Assembly: GCF_011308835.1 (NCBI RefSeq)
Contig: NZ_JAAOHY010000013.1
Location: forward strand, 1-52,449
From: Paracoccus xiamenensis
GTDB taxonomy: Bacteria > Pseudomonadota > Alphaproteobacteria > Rhodobacterales > Rhodobacteraceae
Length of the DNA: 52,449 nucleotides
Direction of reading: 5' to 3'
Positions 23,337 through 32,058 of the stretch are shown here, in pieces. Both the position numbers and the translations under genes were made by a program. Every line of letters starts with the position of its first letter. The stretch's first letter is position 1. The notes beneath the pieces are model-generated. The model made no database searches and was not told the origin of the DNA. It was given only the letters and a program-made list of their open reading frames with translations.

Positions 23337-24569
23337 TCACGCGCCGGACAGAACCTGCTGCTCCCAATCCGCTTCAAGCACAGCTTCCGCACGTTTTCGG
23401 GCTCGCCTCGCTTCTTCCCGCGCGGCCGCGCCACCACCAAAATCCGCAACGGCGCGCAGGCAATCCTGCAGTGCCTCCTGCACCTCGATCACAGCGGCCC
23501 CGTCACGGGCGATGGGAGAGAAGAAGACCGAATAAAGGTTCGCCATGTCCAGCGGCGGCGCATAGACCGAACCGTAGGTTACTTCGGCCTCTGGATCAGG
23601 GTCCTCGTGCAGAACTTCAAGCACACGCGTTCCGGCGCGCAAGACTTCGATGGCCGTGCCGGGGTCGTTGATGCCGGGTGACAGCGCCTTGCTCGCAACC
23701 TCGCCAAGAACGATCAACCCATAGCCAAGATCCTGATCGAAGCTGCGCGCTTCGCCAAGCGAGAAAGCCTCGCGGAATGTCGCGAGAGCCTCATCCTCCA
23801 CGGGACCGCTAAGGCGCAGCAATGGCTCTCCGCGGTGGACATATTTGCCGGGCATACGGCGGATTTCGACCTTCATCTTCAGATGGTCGGCAAGAGTTTG
23901 CAGTTTCTCGATATCGATATACTGAACATAACCGGACTGGTCAGCCATAACCATCGGTGCATCCTCAGACAGAATATCGGACCGCGGTACGGCGCCAAGC
24001 GCAGGATAATCGCGATACAGGCGCGCGGCGGGTTTCGCCGCTGTTTCGATCCGGGCGATGATGTCGCTCATCCTGCCAAAATCGTTCAGGTGGTTGACCC
24101 AACGCACCAAAGCCCAGGCGATCAATGCGATATCGCCAAGTGTCGCCACGAACAGCAGCACGCGCGCATTGTCGCTGTAAAGCCCAGCCGACAAGCCGAT
24201 GATCCCGACAATACTGAACAGGAAGGAGCCGATAAAGATCGAAACCGCCGTCTGCGCGGTGCGATCCTCCTCCAGCAGCCTGGTCGCACGGGGCGTCGCG
24301 TTTGAGGTGGCCGAGCCATAGGCCCCGACCAGAATCGACATCGAAAAGGTTGTGACCGCCAGCATAGAGGACGCGATGATATTGAGCAGCGCGTCAACCG
24401 AACCTGAGGCGAGATCGATTTTCGGGACATAGGGCAGGATCGGCCCGATAAGTGGCGCGAGCAGCGCCAGCAGCACCCCGGCAAGACTGTAAAGGACAAC
24501 CCGCACCCACATCTTGCGCAGTTGCACGCGCAGTCGCTGCACCCATCCCCTGTTGAACCTGCCTGTCAT
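23337..24569 (-). CDS. DUF2254 predicted membrane protein
   Basis: A 410-residue inner-membrane protein of the DUF2254 family. Four hydrophobic segments occupy the N-terminal 150 residues: about 20-50, 62-86, 108-132 and 138-158. The first loop carries the typical L-L-x-x-I-A-S-S-M-L-A-V-T-T-F-S-M-S. A soluble domain of about 240 residues follows, rich in Asp/Glu/Gly (KALSPGINDPGTAIEVL near 280). That SPGINDPGTA motif is the family hallmark. Biochemical function is unknown. It is the first gene of the chromosome-like cargo and lies beside a phospholipase D-like gene in the same direction, suggesting an envelope role. Confidence 0.9.
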   Translation of the reverse strand: MTGRFNRGWVQRLRVQLRKMWVRVVLYSLAGVLLALLAPLIGPILPYVPKIDLASGSVDALLNIIASSMLAVTTFSMSILVGAYGSATSNATPRATRLLEEDRTAQTAVSIFIGSFLFSIVGIIGLSAGLYSDNARVLLFVATLGDIALIAWALVRWVNHLNDFGRMSDIIARIETAAKPAARLYRDYPALGAVPRSDILSEDAPMVMADQSGYVQYIDIEKLQTLADHLKMKVEIRRMPGKYVHRGEPLLRLSGPVEDEALATFREAFSLGEARSFDQDLGYGLIVLGEVASKALSPGINDPGTAIEVLRAGTRVLEVLHEDPDPEAEVTYGSVYAPPLDMANLYSVFFSPIARDGAAVIEVQEALQDCLRAVADFGGGAAAREEARRARKRAEAVLEADWEQQVLSGA

Positions 24570-24655
24570 CGAGCGTCCGTTCCGTCGTTAGCTTCGCTTC
24601 CCGGCCTTGGTCCAGCCAACCGCGCGGGATTGCAACCCATTACCACTGAAGGTGG

Positions 24656-26194
24656 CTATCGCTTGCCACGACTTCGCGCCCTGCGATTGCGCCGCCACAG
24701 CAGCACGCCGGCAACCACGGTGGCAGAGCCGTACATCACATGCCGTGATGTAATGCCGATGCGGGCTTGCGCGCTTTGACGATAGCGAGGATCGAACAGC
24801 CGGGTGTCGGACAGGAACTTGCCCAGCAGGGTTTCCTTGCGTGGCGTAATCGGGCGCAACCCGCGCCTTTCGCTGTCGTTCAGCGCGTCGATAGCCGCGA
24901 TGATACTGCCTGTCCTGTCGATCGCCTCAGCGACCTGATCTGCCTCGACCCCAAGATGTTCTGCCAAAAGGTCATTGCGGATCGCGATGATACGCCGCCG
25001 ATCCGTGTCCTTTTCCGCGATCAGCGCCACATCGCTTTCGGTATCGAACCCCATCGAGCGGCGGTCGATATTGCTTGAGCCAATGCGCAGGAACACATCG
25101 TCGATGATGCTGGTCTTGGAATGGACATAGATATCCTCACCCGCGTCATTGACCGGCGACAGGATCAGAAAGCGATTGTAAGGATCATTCTGCGCCAGGT
25201 CGCGGATCATGCGGCTGCGGGTGACATGCATCGCCTCATCCTCGACTTTCCCCTGCGCTGCGTGTGGATTGATGACGACGATCTCGGGTCCGTCTGGCTC
25301 TCGCAGGCGTGCCCGGACGGCATCGGTGATACTGTCGGCGGCGAAATATTGCGACTCGAGGTAGATGCAGTCGCGGGCGGCCCTTATGCTGTCGAGGTAG
25401 AGCGTCTCGATTTCAGTCACCGCCGGGCGATCGGCTTCGGGGGGCGCTGTGCGGGCAATTGCGACCTCCATATTCTCGAAATCTGGTGCGGTTTCGGATG
25501 GCCAGATATCCTGTGCTCTCGCGAACTCCTCGCCAATCGGCTCGCCTGTCGCGCGTTCCCATCGGTTCCGGCACAACTCGCTGAAGGCGGCCGCGGCGTC
25601 TCCTGACATCAGCGTCGTTGTGTCATGCCATGGCTGAGCGATCTCGCCGTTCTTCAAGCGACGCAGCGGATCAAGTGATGCATGCTCCCGATTGTCCCAG
25701 CGACCTTCGGTAACGTCGATACCGCCACAGAATGCCAGCGCGTCATCGACAACAACGATTTTCTGATGATGGCAGGCGCCGATGGGATGGTGGCCGTCAA
25801 AGGCCAGGTGGAGCTGCTTCGGCGAAAGCAGCTTGATCTTGAATGCCGGAAGGATGCGCCCGGGCGCAATCAGCGCACCCCCGCTCCATTTCAGCAGATA
25901 GATATCCAGTCCCTCGCGTCGCGCCGCCAACGCATCGAGGAACGGTCCGATGGCGTTCGGAAATCCGTCAGGCGCATCGCCGTTGTCATCAGATTGACCG
26001 GGCAGCATCTCGATCTCGAAGTCAAAATCCCAACCGACGAGAATGACCATCCGCTCTGCTTTCAGCAGCACCTCGCGGAGGATTCGGAAATAGTCCTGCC
26101 CATCGACAATGACAGACAGCCGATCGGCCGTCGCAACACGCCAGCAGTTTCGACCCGGTTCGAAGGCAAGGCTTTGCATATCTTTTTGGCCCAC
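24656..26194 (-). CDS. Phospholipase D-like/cardiolipin synthase-like protein
   Basis: A 512-residue protein with two HKD motifs: His143-x-Lys145-x4-Asp150 (HQKIVVVDD) and His358-x-Lys360-x4-Asp365 (HSKTSIIDD). Each is followed by a G-G-I-D or G-S-S-N-I-D-R-R-S motif, so both half-sites of a PLD active site are present. The C-terminal about 40 residues include a hydrophobic stretch (VMYGSATVVAGVLLW) ending in a basic Arg-rich tail, a probable membrane anchor. No signal peptide is visible. The spacing between the HKD motifs fits a PLD rather than a short cardiolipin synthase. Substrate is not certain; phosphatidyl transfer or hydrolysis in the membrane is likely. Confidence 0.85.
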   Translation of the reverse strand: MGQKDMQSLAFEPGRNCWRVATADRLSVIVDGQDYFRILREVLLKAERMVILVGWDFDFEIEMLPGQSDDNGDAPDGFPNAIGPFLDALAARREGLDIYLLKWSGGALIAPGRILPAFKIKLLSPKQLHLAFDGHHPIGACHHQKIVVVDDALAFCGGIDVTEGRWDNREHASLDPLRRLKNGEIAQPWHDTTTLMSGDAAAAFSELCRNRWERATGEPIGEEFARAQDIWPSETAPDFENMEVAIARTAPPEADRPAVTEIETLYLDSIRAARDCIYLESQYFAADSITDAVRARLREPDGPEIVVINPHAAQGKVEDEAMHVTRSRMIRDLAQNDPYNRFLILSPVNDAGEDIYVHSKTSIIDDVFLRIGSSNIDRRSMGFDTESDVALIAEKDTDRRRIIAIRNDLLAEHLGVEADQVAEAIDRTGSIIAAIDALNDSERRGLRPITPRKETLLGKFLSDTRLFDPRYRQSAQARIGITSRHVMYGSATVVAGVLLWRRNRRARSRGKR

Positions 26195-26367
26195 AGGCTA
26201 TTTCTGTCATGCAGTCCAAATAACTCATTCCGGTCGCCCAAAGTTGCCGGCAGTATCGACCCGCGCATTCATGATCGTCTTCAGCCTGCTGTTCACCTGG
26301 CTTTCCTGCAACTTTGAGAGCGCGTGGCGCGTCATATCTGAGGAAGCCCCAATATGGAGAATGCCCG
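26195..26367. promoter_or_regulatory. Divergent promoter region of the PLD-like and DUF2177 genes
   Basis: A 173-base region between divergent genes. It supplies the ribosome-binding site GGAGA at about 26355-26359 for the gene at 26368. I see no strong operator or ECF-type promoter. The assignment rests on gene orientation. Confidence 0.4.
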
Positions 26368-26766
26368 GTGCACCTTGCCATCCTCTATGCCTCGACCCTG
26401 ATCATCTTTCTGGTCATCGACATCGTCGGTATCACGCAGATCATCCGGCCGATTTTCGAACGTCACGTCGGTGATCTTCTTGCCGATCCGTTCCGTATGA
26501 TGCCCGCGGCCGCATTCTACGCGGCATATATTGTCGGAGTGCTGTATTTCGTCTCGGCTCCTGCCCTGGCCGAAGGAAGGCCGGGCAAGGCGCTGATCGG
26601 AGGGGCGCTGATCGGGCTGATGTGTTATGGCACTTATGAGTTTACCAACTACGCGACGCTGCGCGACTGGTCGATGCAACAGGTCGTGACCGATACGATC
26701 TGGGGAGGGTTCCTGACCGGGATCTCGGCTTGGTCCGGGGTTATGGTAACACGCTGGCTCACATGA
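26368..26766 (+). CDS. DUF2177 family membrane protein
   Basis: A 132-residue membrane protein with four predicted helices at about 3-24, 45-67, 75-92 and 108-128. A conserved F-E-R-H segment follows the first helix, and G-T-Y-E-F-T-N-Y-A-T-L-R-D-W follows the third, which is diagnostic of DUF2177. I chose the GTG at 26368 because GGAGA is properly spaced and the helix starts at once; a longer in-frame ATG adds hydrophilic sequence. It overlaps the following SDR gene by ATGA. In Rhodobacterales DUF2177 travels with the SDR/MFS/CFA stress cluster, as here; no activity is known. Confidence 0.85.
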   Translation: MHLAILYASTLIIFLVIDIVGITQIIRPIFERHVGDLLADPFRMMPAAAFYAAYIVGVLYFVSAPALAEGRPGKALIGGALIGLMCYGTYEFTNYATLRDWSMQQVVTDTIWGGFLTGISAWSGVMVTRWLT

Positions 26767-27425
26767 AGGCGCTTGTCATCGGCGAGAGTGGCGGGATCGG
26801 TGCAGCCGTTGCCCACGACTTGCGGCGTCGCGGTGCCGAAGTGACCGGCCTGTCGCGCCGCGACGGGCTGGACCTGACTGATCAAGCCAGCGTGGCGCGG
26901 ACCGCCGATGCGATGGCTGATCAGCGCTTTGACCTCATCTTCAACGCCACGGGCGCATTGGTGGCCGACGGACAGCAACCGGAAAAGACCATACGCAGCA
27001 TCGACGCCGAGGTCATGGCCGCACAATTCGCGCTGAACGCGACCGGGGTGGCGCTGTTGCTGCGCTACTTCAGTCCGTTGTTGCGCGAGGATACGCGCGC
27101 GGTTTTTGCTTCGCTATCGGCACGAGTCGGTTCCATTGGCGACAACAGTCTTGGCGGCTGGATCAGTTATCGGGCGGCAAAGGCGGCGCAGAACCAGATC
27201 ATCCGCACGGCGTCGATAGAAATCGCGCGCAAGGAAAGCAAGCATATCGTCGTCGCTCTGCACCCCGGCACGGTCAAGACAACGCTGACCCGCGACTATG
27301 CCGCGCGCCATCCGACAATCTCGCCCCGGCAATCCGCCGAAGCCCTGTTGGCCGTGATCGACCGCCTGACGCCCGAAGACAACGGCAGTTTCTGGGACTG
27401 GAAGGGCGAGCGCGTCGAATGGTAG
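26763..27425 (+). CDS. Short-chain dehydrogenase/reductase, first of two
   Basis: A 220-residue classical-type SDR. The N-terminal nucleotide loop is G-E-S-G-G-I-G-A-A-V, matching the G-x-x-x-G-I-G motif. Active-site residues are visible as S-A-R-V-G then Y-R-A-A-K (Tyr-x-x-x-Lys) near residue 137. The start overlaps the DUF2177 stop. It could use NAD(P)H to reduce or oxidise a small carbonyl; the substrate is not predictable. In relatives this SDR and DUF2177 form an operon. Convergent on the TspO-like gene with 19 bases between. Confidence 0.88.
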   Translation: MKALVIGESGGIGAAVAHDLRRRGAEVTGLSRRDGLDLTDQASVARTADAMADQRFDLIFNATGALVADGQQPEKTIRSIDAEVMAAQFALNATGVALLLRYFSPLLREDTRAVFASLSARVGSIGDNSLGGWISYRAAKAAQNQIIRTASIEIARKESKHIVVALHPGTVKTTLTRDYAARHPTISPRQSAEALLAVIDRLTPEDNGSFWDWKGERVEW

Positions 27426-27444
27426 GCCCCGCACCCCAGCCGGT

Positions 27445-28164
27445 TCAGCCGGGCCGCGCCAGCCGCCCGAGCAAGAGATACTGCGCAGCCAGCGCCACGA
27501 TGCCCAGCCCCGCCAAAAACGCCACATGGCTGTGTCCGGAGCCCCAATTGGCGGCGACTATGCCGATCAGCGCCCAGGCAACCGCGATGGGATAGGTGAC
27601 GCCGGACGGCCTTCGCGACTGCATCCACAGCGCGAGCGCCAGTACGACAACAATCAGCAGCATCGCGGCCGGACCCGCCGACATGATGCCATAACCGCTG
27701 AGCAGAACGGCAATCGCGACGCCCGTCGCTGCGGTCAGCCAACCCGCATAAAGGCCGACCGGACCGACCTGCCAGAACGGCTGCCCGTGGCCCGCACGCA
27801 AAAAGGCTATGATTGCCGCGACCACCATGACGACGATCATCGCGGTCGCCAGAATAGGCGAGGCATTTGCGGCGGCGATCCAGAATGTGCCCACGATCAG
27901 GCTGACCAAAAGCGGGCGACGCATTCTCTGCCATTCGGGATCATACGGCGCCTTCAGCAACCCCCAGACGCTGCCTGCGATCAGCCACAGATAGATCAGC
28001 CCCCAGATCGAAAAGGCCCATCCGGCGGGCTGCACTGGCCAGCGGTGCTGTACCACCGGAAACTGGTCGGGTGTGAAGCCGTTAAAACCGTCGCTGGCCA
28101 GCGGCGACAGCGCGAAAAGCACCGCAAAAAGCAGCGTCAGATGCGGCAGGTATCTGATCATCAT
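27445..28164 (-). CDS. TspO/MBR-like membrane protein
   Basis: A 239-residue integral membrane protein with about six or seven hydrophobic helices. The N-terminal part has W-P-V-Q-P-A-G-W-A-F-S-I-W-G-L-I-Y, which resembles the P-x-x-x-F-x-x-W helix motif of TspO/tryptophan-rich sensory proteins. It is longer than canonical TspO (about 160 residues). TspO proteins bind porphyrins and related ligands and modulate oxidative responses; that role is inferred by similarity only. It is coupled by a 4-base overlap to the upstream SDR gene (stop 28161), within a leftward operon. Confidence 0.65.
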   Translation of the reverse strand: MMIRYLPHLTLLFAVLFALSPLASDGFNGFTPDQFPVVQHRWPVQPAGWAFSIWGLIYLWLIAGSVWGLLKAPYDPEWQRMRRPLLVSLIVGTFWIAAANASPILATAMIVVMVVAAIIAFLRAGHGQPFWQVGPVGLYAGWLTAATGVAIAVLLSGYGIMSAGPAAMLLIVVVLALALWMQSRRPSGVTYPIAVAWALIGIVAANWGSGHSHVAFLAGLGIVALAAQYLLLGRLARPG

Positions 28165-28889
28165 CTTACAAGCCTCTTCGTCAGGCGCATTGCCAGCCCA
28201 TAGGGCAGAGCACGCAGAAATTTCAGCGGCAGAGTCACGCGTCGCGGGAAATGCACCTCGAATCCGCCTTTATCGAGGCCGTTCAGAATGGCTTCAGCGG
28301 CGGCGGCGGGTTGCATCAGCGCGGGCATGTCGAAATCGTTCTTTTGAGTCAGCCGCGTATCGACAAAGCCCGGACTGATCAGGCGGACATCAACATCATT
28401 GGCAAGTTCGGCCCGCAGGCTTTCCGCCAGATTGATAACACCCGCTTTGGTTGCAGAATAGATCTGGCCCTGCGGAAGACCAAAATAGCCCGCAACTGAT
28501 CCGGTCAGGGCAAGCTGCCCGCCCTGACGCAGCAGCGGCACTGCAGCACGGGCGAAGTTGAAACTGCCGGTCAGGTTCACGTTGACGATCCGTGCCGCCT
28601 CATCGGGGTCCAGTTCCATCACCTTCCCGGGGTCATAAAGCGCGGCCAGCGTGATCGCCCGGTCCACCTTGCCGCCATCGATGATCGCTTTCGCGACCGT
28701 ATCTAGGCTGTCGCGGTCGGTCACGTCGCAAGGCAGGACCTCTGCCCCGCCCAGTTCCTGCGCTAGATCGGCCAGTCTGTCCTCGGATCTCGCCGACAGG
28801 ATCAGACTTGCACCGCGCGCCGCCCACAGGCGAGCAAGCGCCGCGCCGATCCCGTCCGAGGCGCCCATGATCCAGATCCGTTCGCTCAT
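28161..28889 (-). CDS. Short-chain dehydrogenase/reductase, second of two
   Basis: A 242-residue classical SDR. The nucleotide-binding loop is G-A-S-D-G-I-G-A-A-L; catalytic Ser (T-G-S-V-A-G-Y) and Y-S-A-T-K (Tyr-x-x-x-Lys) are present near residue 150. The start at 28889 (MSERIW) overlaps the upstream MFS stop by ATGA; a longer in-frame stretch to 29741 is a shadow of the MFS gene. The gene downstream is TspO-like. Its position in the MFS-CFA-DUF1365-oxidoreductase operon suggests it acts in lipid or stress metabolism. Substrate unknown. Confidence 0.88.
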   Translation of the reverse strand: MSERIWIMGASDGIGAALARLWAARGASLILSARSEDRLADLAQELGGAEVLPCDVTDRDSLDTVAKAIIDGGKVDRAITLAALYDPGKVMELDPDEAARIVNVNLTGSFNFARAAVPLLRQGGQLALTGSVAGYFGLPQGQIYSATKAGVINLAESLRAELANDVDVRLISPGFVDTRLTQKNDFDMPALMQPAAAAEAILNGLDKGGFEVHFPRRVTLPLKFLRALPYGLAMRLTKRLVR

Positions 28890-30130
28890 ATCTCGCCCTT
28901 TCTGTGCAGGAAGATCAAAGCCGTGACTGCGACCCCACGCAGAACCAGCGGCAGCGCGGCGTAAAGAAGCAGCAGCGCCTGCAAGGCATGCGTGTCGTTC
29001 ACCTGTGCCGGACGAAAGCCCGCCAGTTGCAAGAGCGGCAGCGCAACCGCGCCCGCCAGCGCCAGCGCGAGTTTCGTCAAAAAGCCAAGCGCGGCATACG
29101 CGCGGGTCGCGGCGGCTTGCGTCGAGGTGGCCTCGATCCGGTCGGAAAGGATGGCGGGCGGCAGGACCAGATCGGCGCCGAAACAGAAGCCGGTGGCAAG
29201 ACAGATGACGAAAAAGGCGGCGACATCGCCCGGCCCCAGCATCATTGCAAATGCGAAGCCCGCCATCGACAGGATCAGCGCCGCCGTCCAGACCGGCACC
29301 CCTCCTATACAACCGGCCAGCCAGCCTGCCACGGCCGCGCCGGGCAAGGCGGCGGCGAAATAGGTCAGCAGAAAGACACCCGCCAAACCCTCGACCCCCA
29401 ACTGGTCGCGCACCAGCATCAGGATCAGGGCGGCGGGGAAGGCCGCCGACAGCAGCACCAGCGCAGCCACGGCATAGAAGGGCATCAGGGCGTGCCAGTC
29501 CGGCCGCGCATCGGGCGGAACGGCGATCTGCAATCGAACCGAGGCCAGCCATCCGCGAAAGATCGGCAGCGCTATCAGCAACGCAACCGCCAGCACCGCG
29601 GCCAAGGCCAGCAACGCCGCCTGACGCCCGATCAGCTGCTGCAATGCCGAGGGCAGCACCACCGCAAGGATAAGGCCGACCAATCCGAACCCTTCTCGCG
29701 CGGCGCTGATCCGCGATTTCTGGTCCGGTTCGCGCCGCCACAGGCCGCCAAGCGTCATCAGGTTGACCGAGATCAGGCTGTGCCCAAGACTTGCCAGAGC
29801 CAGGGCCAGCGCGAACCAGATCAGCACCGGCAGCGCGGGCGGCGCGAACAGTGCTGCGGCCCCGCAGGCCAGCAGAACCGCGCCTGTGATGATCAGCCCG
29901 CCCCTTCTATCGGGCCAGCGGTCGCCAGCCCAGCCCGCCACCGGGTCCACCATCGCATCGAAAAGTCGCAGCCAGAACAGCGCCAGCCCAAGCGTGGCCA
30001 GCGGAACGCCCCTTTCGGTCGCGAAAAAGTCGGGCGCATGGATGTAAAGCGGCAATCCGCCAAAGGCCAAAGGGAAGGCCAGCAGGCTATAAGCCGCCAG
30101 ATCGCCGCGGCCCGGCGCGGCGTCAGCCAT
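28886..30130 (-). CDS. MFS transporter (GPH-like)
   Basis: A 414-residue transporter with about 12 hydrophobic segments. Features of the MFS_2/GPH-type sugar-cation symporter family include the N-terminal D-x-x-x-D-P-V-A-G-W-A-G-D-R loop and G-L-x-L-F-W-L-R-L-F. The C-terminal end is in a leftward operon between CFA synthase and the SDR gene, overlapping the SDR by 4 bases. In a lipid-modification context it may export or flip a lipid-related compound, but no substrate can be read from sequence. Confidence 0.85.
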   Translation of the reverse strand: MADAAPGRGDLAAYSLLAFPLAFGGLPLYIHAPDFFATERGVPLATLGLALFWLRLFDAMVDPVAGWAGDRWPDRRGGLIITGAVLLACGAAALFAPPALPVLIWFALALALASLGHSLISVNLMTLGGLWRREPDQKSRISAAREGFGLVGLILAVVLPSALQQLIGRQAALLALAAVLAVALLIALPIFRGWLASVRLQIAVPPDARPDWHALMPFYAVAALVLLSAAFPAALILMLVRDQLGVEGLAGVFLLTYFAAALPGAAVAGWLAGCIGGVPVWTAALILSMAGFAFAMMLGPGDVAAFFVICLATGFCFGADLVLPPAILSDRIEATSTQAAATRAYAALGFLTKLALALAGAVALPLLQLAGFRPAQVNDTHALQALLLLYAALPLVLRGVAVTALIFLHRKGEI

Positions 30131-31280
30131 GAGCCAGCCGGTATTGCATCACATCTGTCCGGCCAACGGCGAAGGACGCAATGCAGGCGGCCAGATAAAA
30201 GCGCCAGACGCGGATGAAAGCCTCGTCAAAGCCCATAGACCGGACCTCAGGGCGTTTCGCATCGAACCGATCCAGCCAATGCGCCAGCGTGCGGGCATAG
30301 TCGCGACCAAAGCCGAAGCTGTCGTCGATCTGCAGCCCGGCGCGTTCCGCCCCAGCCCGGAACTGCGTGGGTGAAGGCAACATGCCGCCGGGAAAGATGA
30401 AGCTGCGGATCATGTCGCCGCCCTTGCGATAGCGGTCGAAATAGCGGTCGGCGACGGTAATCGTCTGGATCATCGCGCGCCCCTGCCGCGTCAGCGCCTC
30501 GGCCAGCTTGCCGAAATAGACGGGCCAGAACCTCTCGCCCACGGCCTCGAACATCTCGATGGACACAATATGGTCAAAGCGGTCTTTCTCCTCGCGATAG
30601 TCCTGAAGCGCGATCTCGGCCCCCTGCCCCAGACGCGCGCGGGCATATGCTGCCTGTTCGCTTGAAAGCGTCAGCCCCTTGGGCGCGAAATCGCCACGCT
30701 GCAGTGCACGTTCGGCAAAGCCGCCCCAGCCGCAGCCTATCTCAAGCAGACGACCCGATCCGCCTGACAGCCCTTCGATGATGCGGTCGTATTTTCGGCG
30801 CTGCGCCGCCGCCAGATTGTCACCCTCGGCAAAGATAGCCGAGGAATAGGTCATCGTTTCGTCCAGCCACAGCGCGTAGAAGTCATTGCCCAGATCGTAA
30901 TGAGCCGAGATATTGCGGCGCGAGCCCGCCCGCGTATTGCGGTTCAGCAGATACAGCAGCCGCATCGCCAAAGCCTGCAGGGGCTTGCCATAGATATAGC
31001 GGTCAAGCGCATCCTCGTTCATCAGCCCCAGGGTCAGCAGCGCCGTCAGATCGGGCGTATCGCACCAGCCGTCGCGATAGGCCTCGGTCAGGCCGATATC
31101 GCCCTTTGCCGCAAGCGCCGGCACCATGCGCCAGTCCAAGATGGTCAGTGCGGCATCCGGTCCGGGCTGATCGCCTGCGAAAACGCGGGTCGCGCCGTCG
31201 GGGGTTGTCAGGCGCAACCGGCCAAAGCGAATACCGTCTAGGCTGCGAAGGAATTCGGGCCTGATGCGATCTTCAAACAT
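30123..31280 (-). CDS. Cyclopropane-fatty-acyl-phospholipid synthase-family methyltransferase
   Basis: A 385-residue SAM-dependent CFA synthase-family protein. The SAM motif is L-L-E-I-G-C-G-W-G-G-F near residue 182. N-terminal Y-R-D-G-W-C-D-T-P-D-L-T (near 68) and A-H-Y-D-L-G-N-D-F-Y (near 125) are diagnostic, and R-Y-x-x-G-G-D-M-I-R-S-F-I-F-P-G-G follows near 285. It acts on membrane phospholipid acyl chains. The start is MFEDRIR at 31280; the frame to 31349 lies inside DUF1365. In Rhodobacter, CFA-family enzymes of a homologous operon belong to the singlet-oxygen response, some making furan or methylated fatty acids. Confidence 0.92.
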   Translation of the reverse strand: MFEDRIRPEFLRSLDGIRFGRLRLTTPDGATRVFAGDQPGPDAALTILDWRMVPALAAKGDIGLTEAYRDGWCDTPDLTALLTLGLMNEDALDRYIYGKPLQALAMRLLYLLNRNTRAGSRRNISAHYDLGNDFYALWLDETMTYSSAIFAEGDNLAAAQRRKYDRIIEGLSGGSGRLLEIGCGWGGFAERALQRGDFAPKGLTLSSEQAAYARARLGQGAEIALQDYREEKDRFDHIVSIEMFEAVGERFWPVYFGKLAEALTRQGRAMIQTITVADRYFDRYRKGGDMIRSFIFPGGMLPSPTQFRAGAERAGLQIDDSFGFGRDYARTLAHWLDRFDAKRPEVRSMGFDEAFIRVWRFYLAACIASFAVGRTDVMQYRLAHG

Positions 31281-32058
31281 CCGATCTCTCCGTCGTCGCC
31301 TCTGATCGGCGTCTCTCAAGCTGTGATGGTTTGGTGCGATAGCGCACACCGCGCGACAACAGCTTTGCTGCCTGCCAGTGGATCAGCGCGGTGACGCGCA
31401 GCGGCTGAAATGCATGGCGCAACGCGGCGCGGCGCAGGGCCTTGGCGGTTAGCGCGCGCGCCTTGCCAGTCATAGAGGTCTGAAGCCACAGTTTGCCATC
31501 CTTGCCGAACCAGTCCACCCAGGCCCCGAAGCGGCCCGGCGCGGCATCGAAGCGAAAGACATAATGTCCCTCGCGCGGCAGGAAGGGCGAGACGTGAAAC
31601 AGCTTTTCGCCGGACAGCCGATCGCCCGGTTCGATCACGCGATTATTCGCATGACGGCAAAGATACAGATGGCTTTCGCCGAAGGTGTTCGTCACCTCGG
31701 CCAGCACCGCCCGCAAGCCGAGATCATCCCGCGCCAGCCAGAAGCTGACCGGGTTGAACCCGTGAAGCAAACCGCGCGGCATCGTGACCAAGGCGGTCCG
31801 GCAATGTGCCAGATCGACCGGCGCCAACTGCGACTGGATGAAGTCGGTCAGCGGGCTGCCATCGCGAGCACCGTGATCGAGCCGTCGCAACCGCCAGAGC
31901 CCCGGTCGGTCAGGTCGCAACGGCAGGCGACCGGCCTCCAGCGAGTCAACCGGCAGCGCCGCGTAAAGCGAGCGATAACGGAACTGCCGCGTCACATCAC
32001 CCGCCCGCGCGTGCCAGATCGCGGCGTCGATCAACGCGCCATCCCACAGATCGGCCAT
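31273..32058 (-). CDS. DUF1365 family protein
   Basis: A 261-residue DUF1365 protein. The motifs G-F-N-P-V-S-F-W, A-V-L-A-E-V-T-N-T-F-G-E and H-V-S-P-F-L are diagnostic. I chose MADLWDGAL at 32058 because its ATG overlaps the stop of the upstream oxidoreductase (TGATG). DUF1365 is almost always linked to CFA synthase and an amine-oxidase-like FAD protein, exactly as here. The molecular role is not established; in Rhodobacter a homologue affects the singlet-oxygen response. Confidence 0.92.
   Translation of the reverse strand: MADLWDGALIDAAIWHARAGDVTRQFRYRSLYAALPVDSLEAGRLPLRPDRPGLWRLRRLDHGARDGSPLTDFIQSQLAPVDLAHCRTALVTMPRGLLHGFNPVSFWLARDDLGLRAVLAEVTNTFGESHLYLCRHANNRVIEPGDRLSGEKLFHVSPFLPREGHYVFRFDAAPGRFGAWVDWFGKDGKLWLQTSMTGKARALTAKALRRAALRHAFQPLRVTALIHWQAAKLLSRGVRYRTKPSQLERRRSEATTERSDV

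Noticed and set aside
28161..29741. Long 526-residue SDR fusion protein
   Set aside because: The N-terminal extension is the MFS gene in another frame; MSERIW at 28889 has the ATGA overlap and starts the SDR fold.
28904..30217. A 437-codon open frame on the plus strand opposite the MFS gene
   Set aside because: Gln/Arg-rich shadow composition; the minus strand encodes a clear 12-helix transporter with operon overlaps.
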